Source of the DNA: Spirosoma linguale DSM 74
GTDB lineage: Bacteria; Bacteroidota; Bacteroidia; Cytophagales; Spirosomataceae
Assembly: GCA_000024525.1 (NCBI GenBank)
Contig: CP001769.1
Span: 1,660,001 to 1,724,000, forward strand
Direction of reading: 5' to 3'
DNA length: 64,000 nucleotides
The notes under the pieces are model-generated. The model was not told the DNA's origin. It searched no databases and worked only from the letters and a program-made list of their open reading frames with translations. Position numbers and translations under genes: made by a program. Below, one piece after another: positions 9,543-19,060 of this stretch (its first letter is position 1; each line of letters begins with the position of its first letter).

Positions 9543-11660
9543 ATGAACTTCATTTTCCAATCCTCACCCTGGTGGATTCTGGTGTGCCTGCTCGTAGGGG
9601 CTGTGTACGCGTTTGCAATGTATCAGCCGCTCCCACGTCTTGTGGGCAGTGGCACAGCCGTAGGCGGATTTGACAAACGAACTACCTACGGGCTGGCAGC
9701 ACTGCGGTTCGTTGTCGTCAGTTTTCTGGCCTTTCTGCTCCTCAATCCGCTGATTCGGAGTTTACGGACACTTACCGAAAAGCCGAAAGTAGTACTGGCC
9801 ATTGATAACTCGGAGTCCGTAGCAGCCGCCGGGAGACCCGCGCTGACCCGGGCGCTGGCAAGTCTGCAAACGCTTCAGCAGCAACTGGCCGACAAAGGAT
9901 TGGATGTATCGGTTCGTACGTTTGGCGATTCGGTGACAAATGGCGATTTGACACAATTGCCCTTTACCCAACGCACCACCGACCTGTCCGGACTGCTATC
10001 AAGTGTGCGCTCGGATTATGAAGGACGTAACCTGACGGATGTCGTTCTGGTGTCCGATGGGATTTTTAACCAGGGACTGTCACCAACGTTTGGGCAATAC
10101 CCGTTTGCGGTGCAGACCATCGGTCTTGGTGATACAATCCCGAAAAAAGATATTCAGCTGAAGGGTATTATTGCCAACCGGATTGCCTATTTGGGGAATC
10201 AGTTTCCGGTGAAGGCTGAGGTCGTCACCAATGGCTTTCAGGGTCGAAGTGCTACCGTGGTGCTGCGGCAGAATGGTAAAGAATTGAGTCGTCAGTCGGT
10301 TAGCCTGGGAAAGAATGACACGTTCGATCAACTGACATTTCCGGCTACCGCGACGCAGAAAGGCGTTCAGCATTTTGTGGTCGAAGTGCTGCCTCAGCCG
10401 GGGGAGTTCAGTACGCGCAACAACCGTCAGGATGTTTACATTGATGTGATCGACGGGAAAGAGAAAGTGCTACTGCTGGCCCTTTCGCCACACCCGGACA
10501 TCAAAGCCCTGCGGAATATTCTGGAGAAGAATCAGAATTACGAACTCGATATCCGAATTCTGACCGGTACCCCCGCCGAAGCTCCTGCGCCCGCTGACAA
10601 GACCTATGATCTAATCATATTCCACCAGATTCCCGACAATGGGGGAGTAGGTACCGCGCTGCTGCAAAAGTATCTGGCAAAGAATACGCCAGTACTGTTC
10701 GTTTTGGGCAATCAATCATCAATGGGACCGTTCAACACGTCGAATCCGGTGATGCAGGTAAACGCTCAGCCGAACCAGAGCGATAAAGTAACGGGCTTTT
10801 TTAACCCCGAATTCAAACAACTCAATCTAGACCCCGCCCGGCTTGATATTCTTGCCAAGTTGCCGCCTTTGCTGGTGCCGTATGGTGAATTTCGGTTGCA
10901 GGCAGGCAGTGAAGTTGTGCTCTGGCAACAGGTGGGCAGTGTCCGTACCACAAAGCCCCTGTTGGCATTAAACGTGACAAGTCCCCGTAAAACGGCTGTG
11001 CTGGCGGGTGAAGGCCTGTGGGCTTGGCGGCTTGAGGAATTCGCTCTGACCGACAAACAGGAAGTGGTCGATGAACTAATTCAGAAAGTAATTCAACTGA
11101 TTTCGGTTAAAGAAGACCGCCGTAAACTCCGCGTTTATCCAATCCGGAGTGAATTCGTGGCCGGAGAGAAAGTTATTTTCGAGACTGAACTCTATAATGA
11201 TATCTACGAGCGATTGTTCGATAAGCCGGTCCATCTCGATATCACGGATGAGAAAGGGCTGACCCGTTCGTATAACTACACGCCAACCGAAGCAAATAGC
11301 CGGTTTGAAATCAGCCGGTTACCCGAAGGGGCGTATAGCTTCAAGGCGAGTGTTACGGTCAATAATAAAGCGGAGCAGTCAACGGGGCAGTTTGTGGTGC
11401 GTGACCTGCAACTCGAAGCCATCAACACCACTGCCGATCATGGTCTACTTCGGCAACTGTCGCAGCAAACGGGCGGTCAATTCTACAACGCCAGCCAGAC
11501 AGACGCGCTCGTTCAAACGCTTATAAACCGTCCGCACCCGGCCCGGCTGACAAGTACCGAAGAGATGAACGAGCTGATTAACTGGCACTGGTTATTCTTC
11601 GTGGTACTTACCCTGGTGGCCGTCGAGTGGGGTTTACGGAAGTTTTACGGTGGCTATTAG
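9543..11660 (+). CDS. membrane-anchored VWA-domain protein
   Basis: A 705-residue inner-membrane protein. Two N-terminal hydrophobic segments (about residues 7-28 and 52-75) are followed by a von Willebrand A domain whose MIDAS motif is visible as DNSES near residue 88, with a later SDG (VLVSDGIFNQG). A long periplasmic region with Ig-like character follows, then a C-terminal transmembrane helix (about 680-698, WHWLFFVVLTLVAVEWGL). This architecture resembles Bacteroidota BatA-related or glutamine-amidotransferase-like membrane VWA proteins of unknown role. No MoxR ATPase or other Bat gene is adjacent. It follows fabG by 64 bases. Confidence 0.8.
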   Translation: MNFIFQSSPWWILVCLLVGAVYAFAMYQPLPRLVGSGTAVGGFDKRTTYGLAALRFVVVSFLAFLLLNPLIRSLRTLTEKPKVVLAIDNSESVAAAGRPALTRALASLQTLQQQLADKGLDVSVRTFGDSVTNGDLTQLPFTQRTTDLSGLLSSVRSDYEGRNLTDVVLVSDGIFNQGLSPTFGQYPFAVQTIGLGDTIPKKDIQLKGIIANRIAYLGNQFPVKAEVVTNGFQGRSATVVLRQNGKELSRQSVSLGKNDTFDQLTFPATATQKGVQHFVVEVLPQPGEFSTRNNRQDVYIDVIDGKEKVLLLALSPHPDIKALRNILEKNQNYELDIRILTGTPAEAPAPADKTYDLIIFHQIPDNGGVGTALLQKYLAKNTPVLFVLGNQSSMGPFNTSNPVMQVNAQPNQSDKVTGFFNPEFKQLNLDPARLDILAKLPPLLVPYGEFRLQAGSEVVLWQQVGSVRTTKPLLALNVTSPRKTAVLAGEGLWAWRLEEFALTDKQEVVDELIQKVIQLISVKEDRRKLRVYPIRSEFVAGEKVIFETELYNDIYERLFDKPVHLDITDEKGLTRSYNYTPTEANSRFEISRLPEGAYSFKASVTVNNKAEQSTGQFVVRDLQLEAINTTADHGLLRQLSQQTGGQFYNASQTDALVQTLINRPHPARLTSTEEMNELINWHWLFFVVLTLVAVEWGLRKFYGGY

Positions 11661-11667
11661 GTATTTG

Positions 11668-11694
11668 TAGTGCCGTCCGTCCCGGTCGGCACTA
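11668..11694. repeat. REP-like palindrome (GTAG-type) after the VWA gene
   Basis: Arms TAGTGCCG (11668-11675) and CGGCACTA (11687-11694), preceded by G so that it starts GTAG. It shares these arms with the palindrome at 43995-44022. The stem extends inward by two pairs after one mismatch. It begins 8 bases after the VWA stop codon. Confidence 0.55.
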
Positions 11695-11735
11695 TAAGTA
11701 ATTGGCAGTTATGACACGAACAATGCTTCTATTTG

Positions 11736-11834
11736 CTATTCCAATTGCTGCCGCTTCTTGGCAAAATAAGCGTCCCAATCCGTAAGTTGACTGATGAGCT
11801 GATCAAATGCAAAAGACTCCTGCAATAAGAGCAT
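11736..11834 (-). CDS. possible 32-residue ORF downstream of the helicase gene
   Basis: A short reverse-strand ORF (MLLLQESFAFDQ to the end WDAYFAKKRQQLE) beginning 35 bases after the helicase stop codon. The composition is protein-like and amphipathic, but the length gives little statistical support and there is no recognised family. It may be a real small protein, the tail of a degraded gene, or chance. Confidence 0.2.
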   Translation of the reverse strand: MLLLQESFAFDQLISQLTDWDAYFAKKRQQLE

Positions 11835-11868
11835 GTTCAATTCAAATATACCAAAATGTCTTTCCTGA

Positions 11869-14358
11869 TTACTCCCCACTCGCTGCGGCCTCGGCCCGCA
11901 AGGCGTACTGCACGAACCGGATGTCGCTGAACGAGATATCACTGCCCAGGCCCTGCCGTACTTCGGTCAGGGTTTCGGAAGGGTAAGTTTCCAGATAGGA
12001 CCGGATACTGGCAATTTTGGTAGGGGGTAACACCGATTCAACGGCCAGATCGCCCGAGCCCACGTAGCGAACCAGGTGGCTCTCGACGGTTGAAACGGCC
12101 AGACTGCGCTCGGTGGCAATCTGGTCGATGCTTTTGCCCGATTGAAAGAAAGCCAGCGTAATGGCGGGTGACAGTTCTTTGGGTTCCTTAGGCGCTTTCG
12201 GCTCTTTGACGGGCTTTTCTTTGGGCACTTTGCCTGTAGGCGTCGCTACACTGGCCGCCCGGCCGCCGGGGTTCTCCTGAACGATGCGGAGAATATCGGC
12301 ACCAATCTGGCGAACTTTCGTTTTGCCAAACCCCTTGATGGCCAATAATTCGGCTTCGGAAGTTGGACGAACCCGTGCCAGTTCAACGATGGTTTTTTGG
12401 GGCAGCACCATAAAGCCGGAGGTGTTGTGTTCACCGGCCATATCGTTTCGCCACTTCATGAGGGCACCGTACAATCCGCCACGCGAAGACCCTTCCGAAG
12501 CGCTCGTCTCGGTGGGCTGGGGTTCCAGCTTTTTGCGCTCGGGCTGGAAGTCGAGTTCGGCACGGTTCCGCGCCTGTAGATAGCTTAACGCGTTGAAACC
12601 TTCCCGGCAACTCTCAAAACTTCGGAGTTTAGAAAACAGCTCTTTCTCTAACTCATCCAGGGCTTCCAGCAGCAAATCGCGAACCTTCTTGTTGTCGCAG
12701 TCGGTTGGGCAGCGCTGTAGCAGCGGCAACAGGTCGGAGCCGAGCAGCGACTGAAAATAGGTCCCCGCTTTTCGGACGCGTTCCTGCAAAGCCTCGTTGT
12801 GTTCCGGTAGCTTTTCGTTGGCGAAATAACTGGGTAACTGTTGCTGAAATCGCCCCGATACATCGCTGGCTTTCTCGCGCAGCAGATCGGTCAATTGAGC
12901 AAGAATAGACGGACATTCGGCGTCCAGACTGCTGGCGTGTTCGTTCACCACCCGCCGACAACGGTAGAGCAACGAATTGGCCCGCTCGAACGAGAAAAGT
13001 TCGCGCAGGAGGTGTTGCTGGTTGGTTAGTTTCGCTTGGTGGAGGTGCTGCTCGTTGGGGGTTTGTAATTGAACTTGCTGATGAAAGTCCTCTAGTTCCA
13101 GTTCCGTTTTGATGCTGTGCGCCGGAATGGGTTTCCGCAAAACCAGTCCATCCAGTGTTTTACAACGGCTTAACGCTACATACACCTGACCGTGAGCGAA
13201 CGCCGACGAAATATCCAGAATCGCTTTCTCAAACGTCAGCCCCTGGCTTTTGTGAACGGTGATGGCCCAGGCCAGTTTGAGCGGCATTTGCCGGAAGGTG
13301 CCAATCGGCTCACTCTTTATCTCTTTGGTGGTTGGGTCTAGGGTATATTTGATGTTCGTCCAATCGACGGGGTAAACGACAATTTCCTGTCCATCCTGGT
13401 GGCTTTTGACGTAAATAGCCGACTCGTCCATGTCGGTGATCCGCCCGATCTTGCCGTTGTAGTATAGCTTATCGCGGGAAATATCGTTCTTGATGAACAT
13501 CACCTGAGCGCCCACTTTTAACTCAAGGCTGGCTTCGGTGGGGTAAGTATGCGCCGGAAAATCCCCCTCAATGGTTGCCGTGAACGTGCGCGGTTTGCCC
13601 TTCAGCGCCTGTAATTTCTGGCTGTTTATCTGCTGGGCAGCTGTATTATGGGTCGATAACGTAATATAGCCCTCATCCTCGGCGGGCGAAAAGTCGGGAA
13701 TATAGCGTTGATTCAGGTTGTCGAGCTGAGCGCGGGTAACGGTCTTCTCCCGGATACTGTTGAGCAGGCTGATGAATCGCTCGTCGGATTGCCGGTAGAT
13801 GTGCGTCAGCTCAATGGGCACGTAGGATGTCTGGCGCAGGGCTTTGCTCCCGAAAAAATAGCCGGTATCGTAATAAGGTCTCAGCAAGGCCCAGTCTTCC
13901 TCTTTAATGACCGGAGGCAACTGCTGCATATCGCCGATGAGCAGTAACTGAACCCCGCCAAAGGGAGCCGAACTGGACCGGTAGCGCCGGAGAACTTCGT
14001 CGATGCCGTCGAGAACATCGCTCCGAACCATACTGATTTCGTCGATAACCAGCAGGTCGAGGGTTCGGAGTAAGTTGATTTTCTCTTTGTTAAACTTCTT
14101 GCCTTCGCGCTGGGTAGTTCCCGGCGTTATGGGGCCAAAGGGAAGCTGAAACAGCGAATGAATAGTCACGCCCCCCGCATTAATGGCCGCCACGCCCGTT
14201 GGCGCTACTACCGCCAATCGCTTGGCACTGAGTTGCTTGATTCGTTGCAGAAAGGTTGTTTTACCGGTTCCGGCTTTCCCGGTCAGGAAAATATTTTGAT
14301 TGGTATGCAGGACAAAGTTGTGAGCCAGGTCGAGCTTTTCATTTACGGAAACGGTCAT
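11869..14358 (-). CDS. Pif1/Dda-type SF1 helicase with HRDC and C-terminal HTH domains
   Basis: An 829-residue superfamily 1 DNA helicase. Walker A GKAGTGKTTF lies at about residues 26-35, Walker B is LLVIDEISMVRSD, and the motif V/VI region AWAITVHKSQGLTFEKAILD and VYVALSRCKTLDGL is intact. The C-terminal third holds an HRDC-like segment (LPQKTIVELARVRPTSEAE, IKGFGKTKVRQIG) and a helix-turn-helix of the RecQ/HTH_40 kind (SIDQIATERSLAVSTVESHL). It probably unwinds duplexes, forks or G-quadruplexes during repair. The fusion of a Pif1-type motor with a RecQ-style tail is common in Bacteroidota annotations. Upstream is a TATCTTTG promoter box. Confidence 0.88.
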   Translation of the reverse strand: MTVSVNEKLDLAHNFVLHTNQNIFLTGKAGTGKTTFLQRIKQLSAKRLAVVAPTGVAAINAGGVTIHSLFQLPFGPITPGTTQREGKKFNKEKINLLRTLDLLVIDEISMVRSDVLDGIDEVLRRYRSSSAPFGGVQLLLIGDMQQLPPVIKEEDWALLRPYYDTGYFFGSKALRQTSYVPIELTHIYRQSDERFISLLNSIREKTVTRAQLDNLNQRYIPDFSPAEDEGYITLSTHNTAAQQINSQKLQALKGKPRTFTATIEGDFPAHTYPTEASLELKVGAQVMFIKNDISRDKLYYNGKIGRITDMDESAIYVKSHQDGQEIVVYPVDWTNIKYTLDPTTKEIKSEPIGTFRQMPLKLAWAITVHKSQGLTFEKAILDISSAFAHGQVYVALSRCKTLDGLVLRKPIPAHSIKTELELEDFHQQVQLQTPNEQHLHQAKLTNQQHLLRELFSFERANSLLYRCRRVVNEHASSLDAECPSILAQLTDLLREKASDVSGRFQQQLPSYFANEKLPEHNEALQERVRKAGTYFQSLLGSDLLPLLQRCPTDCDNKKVRDLLLEALDELEKELFSKLRSFESCREGFNALSYLQARNRAELDFQPERKKLEPQPTETSASEGSSRGGLYGALMKWRNDMAGEHNTSGFMVLPQKTIVELARVRPTSEAELLAIKGFGKTKVRQIGADILRIVQENPGGRAASVATPTGKVPKEKPVKEPKAPKEPKELSPAITLAFFQSGKSIDQIATERSLAVSTVESHLVRYVGSGDLAVESVLPPTKIASIRSYLETYPSETLTEVRQGLGSDISFSDIRFVQYALRAEAAASGE

Positions 14359-14391
14359 AAAAACGCACAGGACATAATAGACAAAGATACT

Positions 14392-14399
14392 CGTTTTGG
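14392..14399 (-). promoter_or_regulatory. -7 promoter box of the helicase gene
   Basis: The reverse strand reads TATCTTTG, matching TAnnTTTG, 33 bases upstream of the helicase ATG. Position and orientation fit a short leader. Confidence 0.5.
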
Positions 14400-14439
14400 A
14401 GACGAGTTCCAGTCCTTTTGGTCATCTATCCGATGGGAG

Positions 14440-14862
14440 TCAATCGCGGCTGATCGCAATCATGACGGCTCCGGCAGCCATGAGTATGGCCCCGGCGACG
14501 ATCTGCCAGGTGACTTTTTCTTTTAGAAAGACAACCGCCAGAATGACAGCAATCAGCAGCGACACATTCGTAATTGGCGATACCTGAGCTGCATTGCCCA
14601 GCTTCAATGCCCGAAAGGAGAGGAGCGAGGATATACAGGTGAGTACCCCCGCCGAAATCAGATAGATCCAGACTTTTCGCTCAATACGCGTCACATCGGG
14701 CAGGTTGCCCTGGCTGATCACAACGGTCCAGGAAACAATCAGAATCAGCACGGATTGAATGGCAAACGCCAGACTCGAATCGACGTCTTTAATGCCGGCT
14801 TTGGATAAGGTGACAACCACAGCTGCGGCTACGGCAGCCAGTAACGCAAAAAGAATCCACAT
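14440..14862 (-). CDS. EamA-family (DMT superfamily) small transporter
   Basis: A 140-residue, almost entirely hydrophobic protein with about five transmembrane helices. The single EamA-type repeat ends with VVFLKEKVTWQIVAGAILMAAGAVMI, the signature last two helices of the drug/metabolite transporter family. Half-size EamA proteins work as dimers; the substrate is unknown. The start at 14862 (MWILFALLAAV) is chosen because the 20 residues before it, in an ORF starting at 14922, are polar and unconserved in type. Monocistronic, transcribed toward the helicase. Confidence 0.8.
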   Translation of the reverse strand: MWILFALLAAVAAAVVVTLSKAGIKDVDSSLAFAIQSVLILIVSWTVVISQGNLPDVTRIERKVWIYLISAGVLTCISSLLSFRALKLGNAAQVSPITNVSLLIAVILAVVFLKEKVTWQIVAGAILMAAGAVMIAISRD

Positions 14863-15067
14863 AAGGTTGATGACAAGGAAAAAGACACATATCTGGTTAT
14901 TACGTGTAACGCGCAATACCATTCCACACTATAACTCGCAATGTCTTCCTATAAAGCAAAAAGTGAGATAAAATGATTTAATAATCTGACAGGAAGCGTA
15001 GTTGCCGATATCCCGGCTATTTTTGGCTTCACTAAATGTTTCCTCATTCACGTCAGTTACGAAGCGT

Positions 15068-17584
15068 ATGGATTCCAGAAGGGACTTTCTCAAAAAAGCT
15101 GCGTTGTTATCCGCAGGCTTGTCCGGTAGTTTACCCGAGTCGATTCAGAAAGCGTTTGCCATCAACCCGCCAGCCGGAACAACTTACCTGGATGCCGAAC
15201 ATGTGGTTATTCTGATGCAGGAAAACCGCTCGTTCGATCACACCTACGGCGCACTTCAGGGCGTCCGGGGCTTCAACGACCCACGGGCTATCCGGTTGCC
15301 CAACAGCAACAAAGTCTGGCTACAGACCAACAAAGCGGGCGAGACATACGCCCCCTTCCGGCTCAACATGCGCGATACCAAAGCGACCTGGATGAGTTCG
15401 CTGCCGCACTCCTGGGAAAACCAGGTGGACGCCCTGAACGGAGGAAAGAACGACAAGTGGCTCGACGCCAAAAAGTCGGGCAACAAAGCGTATGCTGATA
15501 TGCCCCTCACGCTGGGTTACTACAACCGGGACGACCTGCCGTTTTATTACGCTCTGGCCGATGCCTTCACCGTTTGCGATCAGAATTTCTGCTCATCGTT
15601 GACGGGTACGACGCCCAACCGCCTGTACTTCTGGACGGGTACTATCCGTGATCCCCGCGACCCGCAGGCCATTGCCAACGTTCGGAACGAAAACGTGGAT
15701 TATGATGCGGAGGTGAGCTGGACAACCTTTCCCGAGCGGCTGGAAGCGCTGGGTATTCCCTGGAAAATTTACCAGAACGAAATAAGCTTGCCAACGGGGC
15801 TGGAAGGGGAGGCCGATGGCTGGCTGAGCAACTTCACGGACAACCCCATCGAGTGGTTTTCGCAGCACCGGGTACGGTTCCATCCGGCCTATTACGCACA
15901 CATTCAACAAGAGGAAAAACGCCTTCCCGAACGCATCAAGGCACTGGAAGCAAAACTGAAAAGCCTGACCCAAACTGATAAAGATTACGCCAAAATAAAA
16001 CGGGAACTGGATAACCAGCAGAAATGGCAGAAAATAGTCGAGGCCGATCTGGTGACCTATAGCCCGGAGAAATTCGAGCAGCTATCACCCGCTGAGAAAA
16101 ATCTTTGCCGACGGGCGTTCACCACCAATGCCAATGACCCGCACTACCGCGCATTGACCCCGTTAACGTATCAGGATGGCAACGCAACCCGTACAGTCAA
16201 CGTCCCGAAAGGCGATGTGCTTCACCAGTTCCGGGAAGATGTTAAAAACAAAGCCCTGCCTACCGTTTCGTGGGTGGTGGCGCCCGAAAACTTTTCCGAT
16301 CACCCGTCTTCGGCCTGGTATGGTGCCTGGTACATATCGGAAATGCTGGATATTCTGACCCAGAATCCGGAGGTTTGGAAAAAGACGATTTTCGTGCTGG
16401 CTTACGACGAGAACGATGGCTATTTCGACCACGTCCCCCCGTTTGTGCCCGCTCACCCCGACCAGCCCGAGACGGGAAAAACCAGCAAAGGCATTGATAC
16501 CCGCGCCGAATTTGTGACGCAGGAACAGGAAAGTACCCGTAAAAATCGGGGACGAACCGGTCCGATTGGGCTGGGTTTTCGCGTACCACTGGTGATTGTA
16601 TCACCCTGGAGCCGGGGCGGATATGTGTGTTCGGAAGTGTTCGACCACACCTCTACGTTACAGTTTCTGGAGAACTTCCTGAGCCACAAGAGGGGCAAAA
16701 AGATTGAAGAGTCGAATATAAGCACCTGGCGTCGTACGGTATGCGGTGACCTCTCGTCGGCTTTCCGGCCCTACAACGGCGAGACGATCAGAATGCCGAA
16801 ATCGGTGGATAAAGAAGCGTTTATTGAAGCCATTCATAAAGCCCAGTTTAAAGATGTACCCACCAATTACAAACGCCTGACCGACGAGGAGATTCAGCAA
16901 TGCAACACCCGCCAGGCATCGCCCTATCTGCCAACGCAGGAAGAGGGTGTCCGTAAATCGTGCGCCCTGCCCTATGAGTTGTACGTAGATGGGTTTGTCG
17001 CGAACAAACAGCTTTCGCTGCGGCTATCAGCAAAGCGGGAGGCTTTCGGAAAGCAATCGCTTGGGGCACCGTTTCAGGTTTACCAGCAAAAAACGGACGA
17101 TGTTTCGGTGCGGTCGTATACCGTTACGGCAGGGGACGAATTTCGGGATACGCTGCCTCTGTCCGGCGATTTTCAGGTGTCTGTCTACGGCCCAAATGGT
17201 TTCTTCCGAGACTTTAAAGGCAGTACGGCCAACCCGGCTATTGAAATCGTCTGCGACTACGAGAAAGACGCGAAAAAGAAGTACACCGGAAATGTATCGG
17301 TAAAACTTAGCAACACCGATCCATCCCGGACGTATACCGTTCAGATTCTGGACAACGGATATCAGGGAAAACCACAGCAGCTTGCTCTGGCAAAAGCCGG
17401 AACTGCCGGAGCGCAGAAGTCGCTGGTGCTTTCCCTGAAAGACAGTCATAACTGGTATGATTTCAGTATAAAAGTAACCGGGTTCGACGCCTTTGAGCAA
17501 CGTTATGCCGGGCGGGTGGAGACCGGAAAAGCTGGTTTTAGCGACCCATTGATGGGAAAGGTGCCCGTTCTGGCCAGTCGGTAA
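15068..17584 (+). CDS. Tat-exported phospholipase C, phosphocholine-specific type
   Basis: An 838-residue phosphoesterase-family phospholipase C (PlcN/PlcH type). The N-terminus MDSRRDFLKKAALLSAG carries a twin-arginine motif. The phosphoesterase domain begins VVILMQENRSFDHTYG, the conserved metal-site motif, with later GTTPNRLYFWTG, YDENDGYFDHVPPF and GPIGLGFRVPLVIVSPWSRGGYVC. Two C-terminal DUF756-type beta domains (about 640-730 and 740-830) complete the usual architecture. It cleaves phosphatidylcholine or sphingomyelin, and often other head groups, in the periplasm or outside. Start at 15068 places the Tat motif at the N-terminus. An ethanolamine module follows 118 bases downstream, across a strong hairpin. 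Confidence 0.92.
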   Translation: MDSRRDFLKKAALLSAGLSGSLPESIQKAFAINPPAGTTYLDAEHVVILMQENRSFDHTYGALQGVRGFNDPRAIRLPNSNKVWLQTNKAGETYAPFRLNMRDTKATWMSSLPHSWENQVDALNGGKNDKWLDAKKSGNKAYADMPLTLGYYNRDDLPFYYALADAFTVCDQNFCSSLTGTTPNRLYFWTGTIRDPRDPQAIANVRNENVDYDAEVSWTTFPERLEALGIPWKIYQNEISLPTGLEGEADGWLSNFTDNPIEWFSQHRVRFHPAYYAHIQQEEKRLPERIKALEAKLKSLTQTDKDYAKIKRELDNQQKWQKIVEADLVTYSPEKFEQLSPAEKNLCRRAFTTNANDPHYRALTPLTYQDGNATRTVNVPKGDVLHQFREDVKNKALPTVSWVVAPENFSDHPSSAWYGAWYISEMLDILTQNPEVWKKTIFVLAYDENDGYFDHVPPFVPAHPDQPETGKTSKGIDTRAEFVTQEQESTRKNRGRTGPIGLGFRVPLVIVSPWSRGGYVCSEVFDHTSTLQFLENFLSHKRGKKIEESNISTWRRTVCGDLSSAFRPYNGETIRMPKSVDKEAFIEAIHKAQFKDVPTNYKRLTDEEIQQCNTRQASPYLPTQEEGVRKSCALPYELYVDGFVANKQLSLRLSAKREAFGKQSLGAPFQVYQQKTDDVSVRSYTVTAGDEFRDTLPLSGDFQVSVYGPNGFFRDFKGSTANPAIEIVCDYEKDAKKKYTGNVSVKLSNTDPSRTYTVQILDNGYQGKPQQLALAKAGTAGAQKSLVLSLKDSHNWYDFSIKVTGFDAFEQRYAGRVETGKAGFSDPLMGKVPVLASR

Positions 17585-17599
17585 CGGATAAATTCGTAA

Positions 17600-17687
17600 G
17601 TTGTAGCGTGTTGGTGAGTGTGGTGGATGTGGTGTCAGGTTCTCAAACCCGACACCACATCCACCACACTCACCAACACGCTACAAC
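17600..17687. repeat. long perfect GTG-rich hairpin between plc and ethanolamine permease
   Basis: Perfect 37-bp arms (17600-17636 and 17651-17687). Inside them, after one mismatch, GGTT pairs with AACC around a CTCA tetraloop. The left arm is G/T-rich with repeated GTGG and GTGTGG units. The inner core GTCAGGTTCTCAAACCCGAC differs at only three of 20 positions from the core of the hairpin at 23885-23922. It may act as a terminator (no T-run) or be a mobile palindromic repeat. Confidence 0.85.
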
Positions 17688-17702
17688 CTGCTAACCTGCC
17701 AT

Positions 17703-19040
17703 ATGCCCAGCGAAACACCGACTCTCAAAAAAGCATTAACACCCGTTCACTTATGGGCTATTGGCGTAGGGCTGGTTATCTCGGGCGAGTATTTTGGCTG
17801 GAACTACGGCTGGGGCGTGGCTGGAACGGTAGGGCTTCTCATCGCTACCCTGATTATCACCCTGCTTTATTTCACCTTCATTTTTAGTTTTACCGAACTG
17901 ACAACGGCCATTCCCAATGCCGGTGGCCCCTTCGCCTATGCCTTGCAGGCTTTTGGGCCGTTAGGGGCGTTACTGGCCGGGTACGCCACGCTCATCGAGT
18001 TTCTGTTCGCCACGCCCGCCATTGCGCTCGCCCTGGGCAGTTATGTCCATTTCCTGTATCCGGTTGTGCCAGTTGTCTGGTGTTCGATTGGTTCATTTGC
18101 GGTGTTTACCGTCATCAATTTGCTGGGAATCAAAGAGGCCGCCTGGTTCTCGCTGATTATGACTATTATCGCCATTGGCGAGTTGCTGTTGTTCATTGGT
18201 GTTGTGTATCCATATACCCGCATCGACACGTTTCTGCATAACCCGATGCCGTTTGGCTGGCCGGGCGTATTCGCGGCTCTGCCGTTTGCGATCTGGCTGT
18301 TCGTGTGTCTGGAAGGCATTGCGATGGTGGCCGAAGAAGTGAAAGACGGTAAAAACACCATCGCTAAAGGGTATATATCGGCTGTGCTGACGCTGACATT
18401 TCTCGCCCTGACGGTCATGATCAGTGTAGGGGGTATCACCAACTGGGAAAATCTCGACAAACTCGACTACCCCATGCCCGAAGCTATTGCCATTGTGCTC
18501 GGCCGGCAAAATCCGCTCACGCAGTTTTTCGCCAGTGTTGGCCTTTTTGGTCTGATAGCCTCGTTTCATGGCATCATCATCAGCTATTCCCGACAGATTT
18601 TTGCCCTGGCTCGCAGTGGGTATCTGCCGCATGGGCTGGCGCAGGTCAGTAAAACCCGAAAAGTGCCTGTTTGGGCGTTGATTGCCGGGGCAGTATTCGG
18701 AATTATAGCCCTTATTTCGCTGGACACCAGCAAGCTGGTTATCCTGTCGACCATTGGGGCGGTGGTGGTTTACATCATCAGCATGTTGTCGCTGTTCCGG
18801 CTCCGGCAAACTCAACCGGCGCTACCCCGGTCGTTCAAAGCTCCGTTGTACCCCTTCTTCCCGGCCATTGCGCTGTTGCTGGCGGTTATAACTTTGGGGG
18901 CAATGATTTATTTTTATAGCTGGCTGAGTTTGTTGTTTTTTGGTGGGCTGGTCGCGATAATGGGCGTCTTTATCGCATCCGGCCGTTATCGAAAAATCAG
19001 GCAGGAGTGGGGAAAAGTGGTTGAAAAAGTAGTCGACTAA
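17703..19040 (+). CDS. eat: ethanolamine permease (APC superfamily)
   Basis: A 445-residue inner-membrane permease with about 12 hydrophobic helices. The N-terminus (LWAIGVGLVISGEYFGWNYG) and ELTTAIPNAGGPFAYA match the ethanolamine permease branch of the amino acid-polyamine-organocation superfamily. It imports ethanolamine for the lyase encoded directly downstream: the gap to eutB is 20 bases and to eutC 5 more, so the three genes look like one operon. ATG at 17703 follows the hairpin by 15 bases, leaving little room for a promoter, so transcription may come through or start within the repeat. Confidence 0.92.
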   Translation: MPSETPTLKKALTPVHLWAIGVGLVISGEYFGWNYGWGVAGTVGLLIATLIITLLYFTFIFSFTELTTAIPNAGGPFAYALQAFGPLGALLAGYATLIEFLFATPAIALALGSYVHFLYPVVPVVWCSIGSFAVFTVINLLGIKEAAWFSLIMTIIAIGELLLFIGVVYPYTRIDTFLHNPMPFGWPGVFAALPFAIWLFVCLEGIAMVAEEVKDGKNTIAKGYISAVLTLTFLALTVMISVGGITNWENLDKLDYPMPEAIAIVLGRQNPLTQFFASVGLFGLIASFHGIIISYSRQIFALARSGYLPHGLAQVSKTRKVPVWALIAGAVFGIIALISLDTSKLVILSTIGAVVVYIISMLSLFRLRQTQPALPRSFKAPLYPFFPAIALLLAVITLGAMIYFYSWLSLLFFGGLVAIMGVFIASGRYRKIRQEWGKVVEKVVD

Positions 19041-19060
19041 ACGATCAGGAAGTTCAGGTT

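Noticed and set aside
17600..17687. Simple Rho-independent terminator
   Set aside because: Arms are far longer than needed and there is no T-run after the stem; its core recurs elsewhere, so repeat family is preferred, though it may terminate transcription.
18093..18815. 240-codon reverse-strand frame in the ethanolamine permease gene
   Set aside because: Rich in Gln, Asn and His as expected from antisense reading of a hydrophobic permease; no domain.
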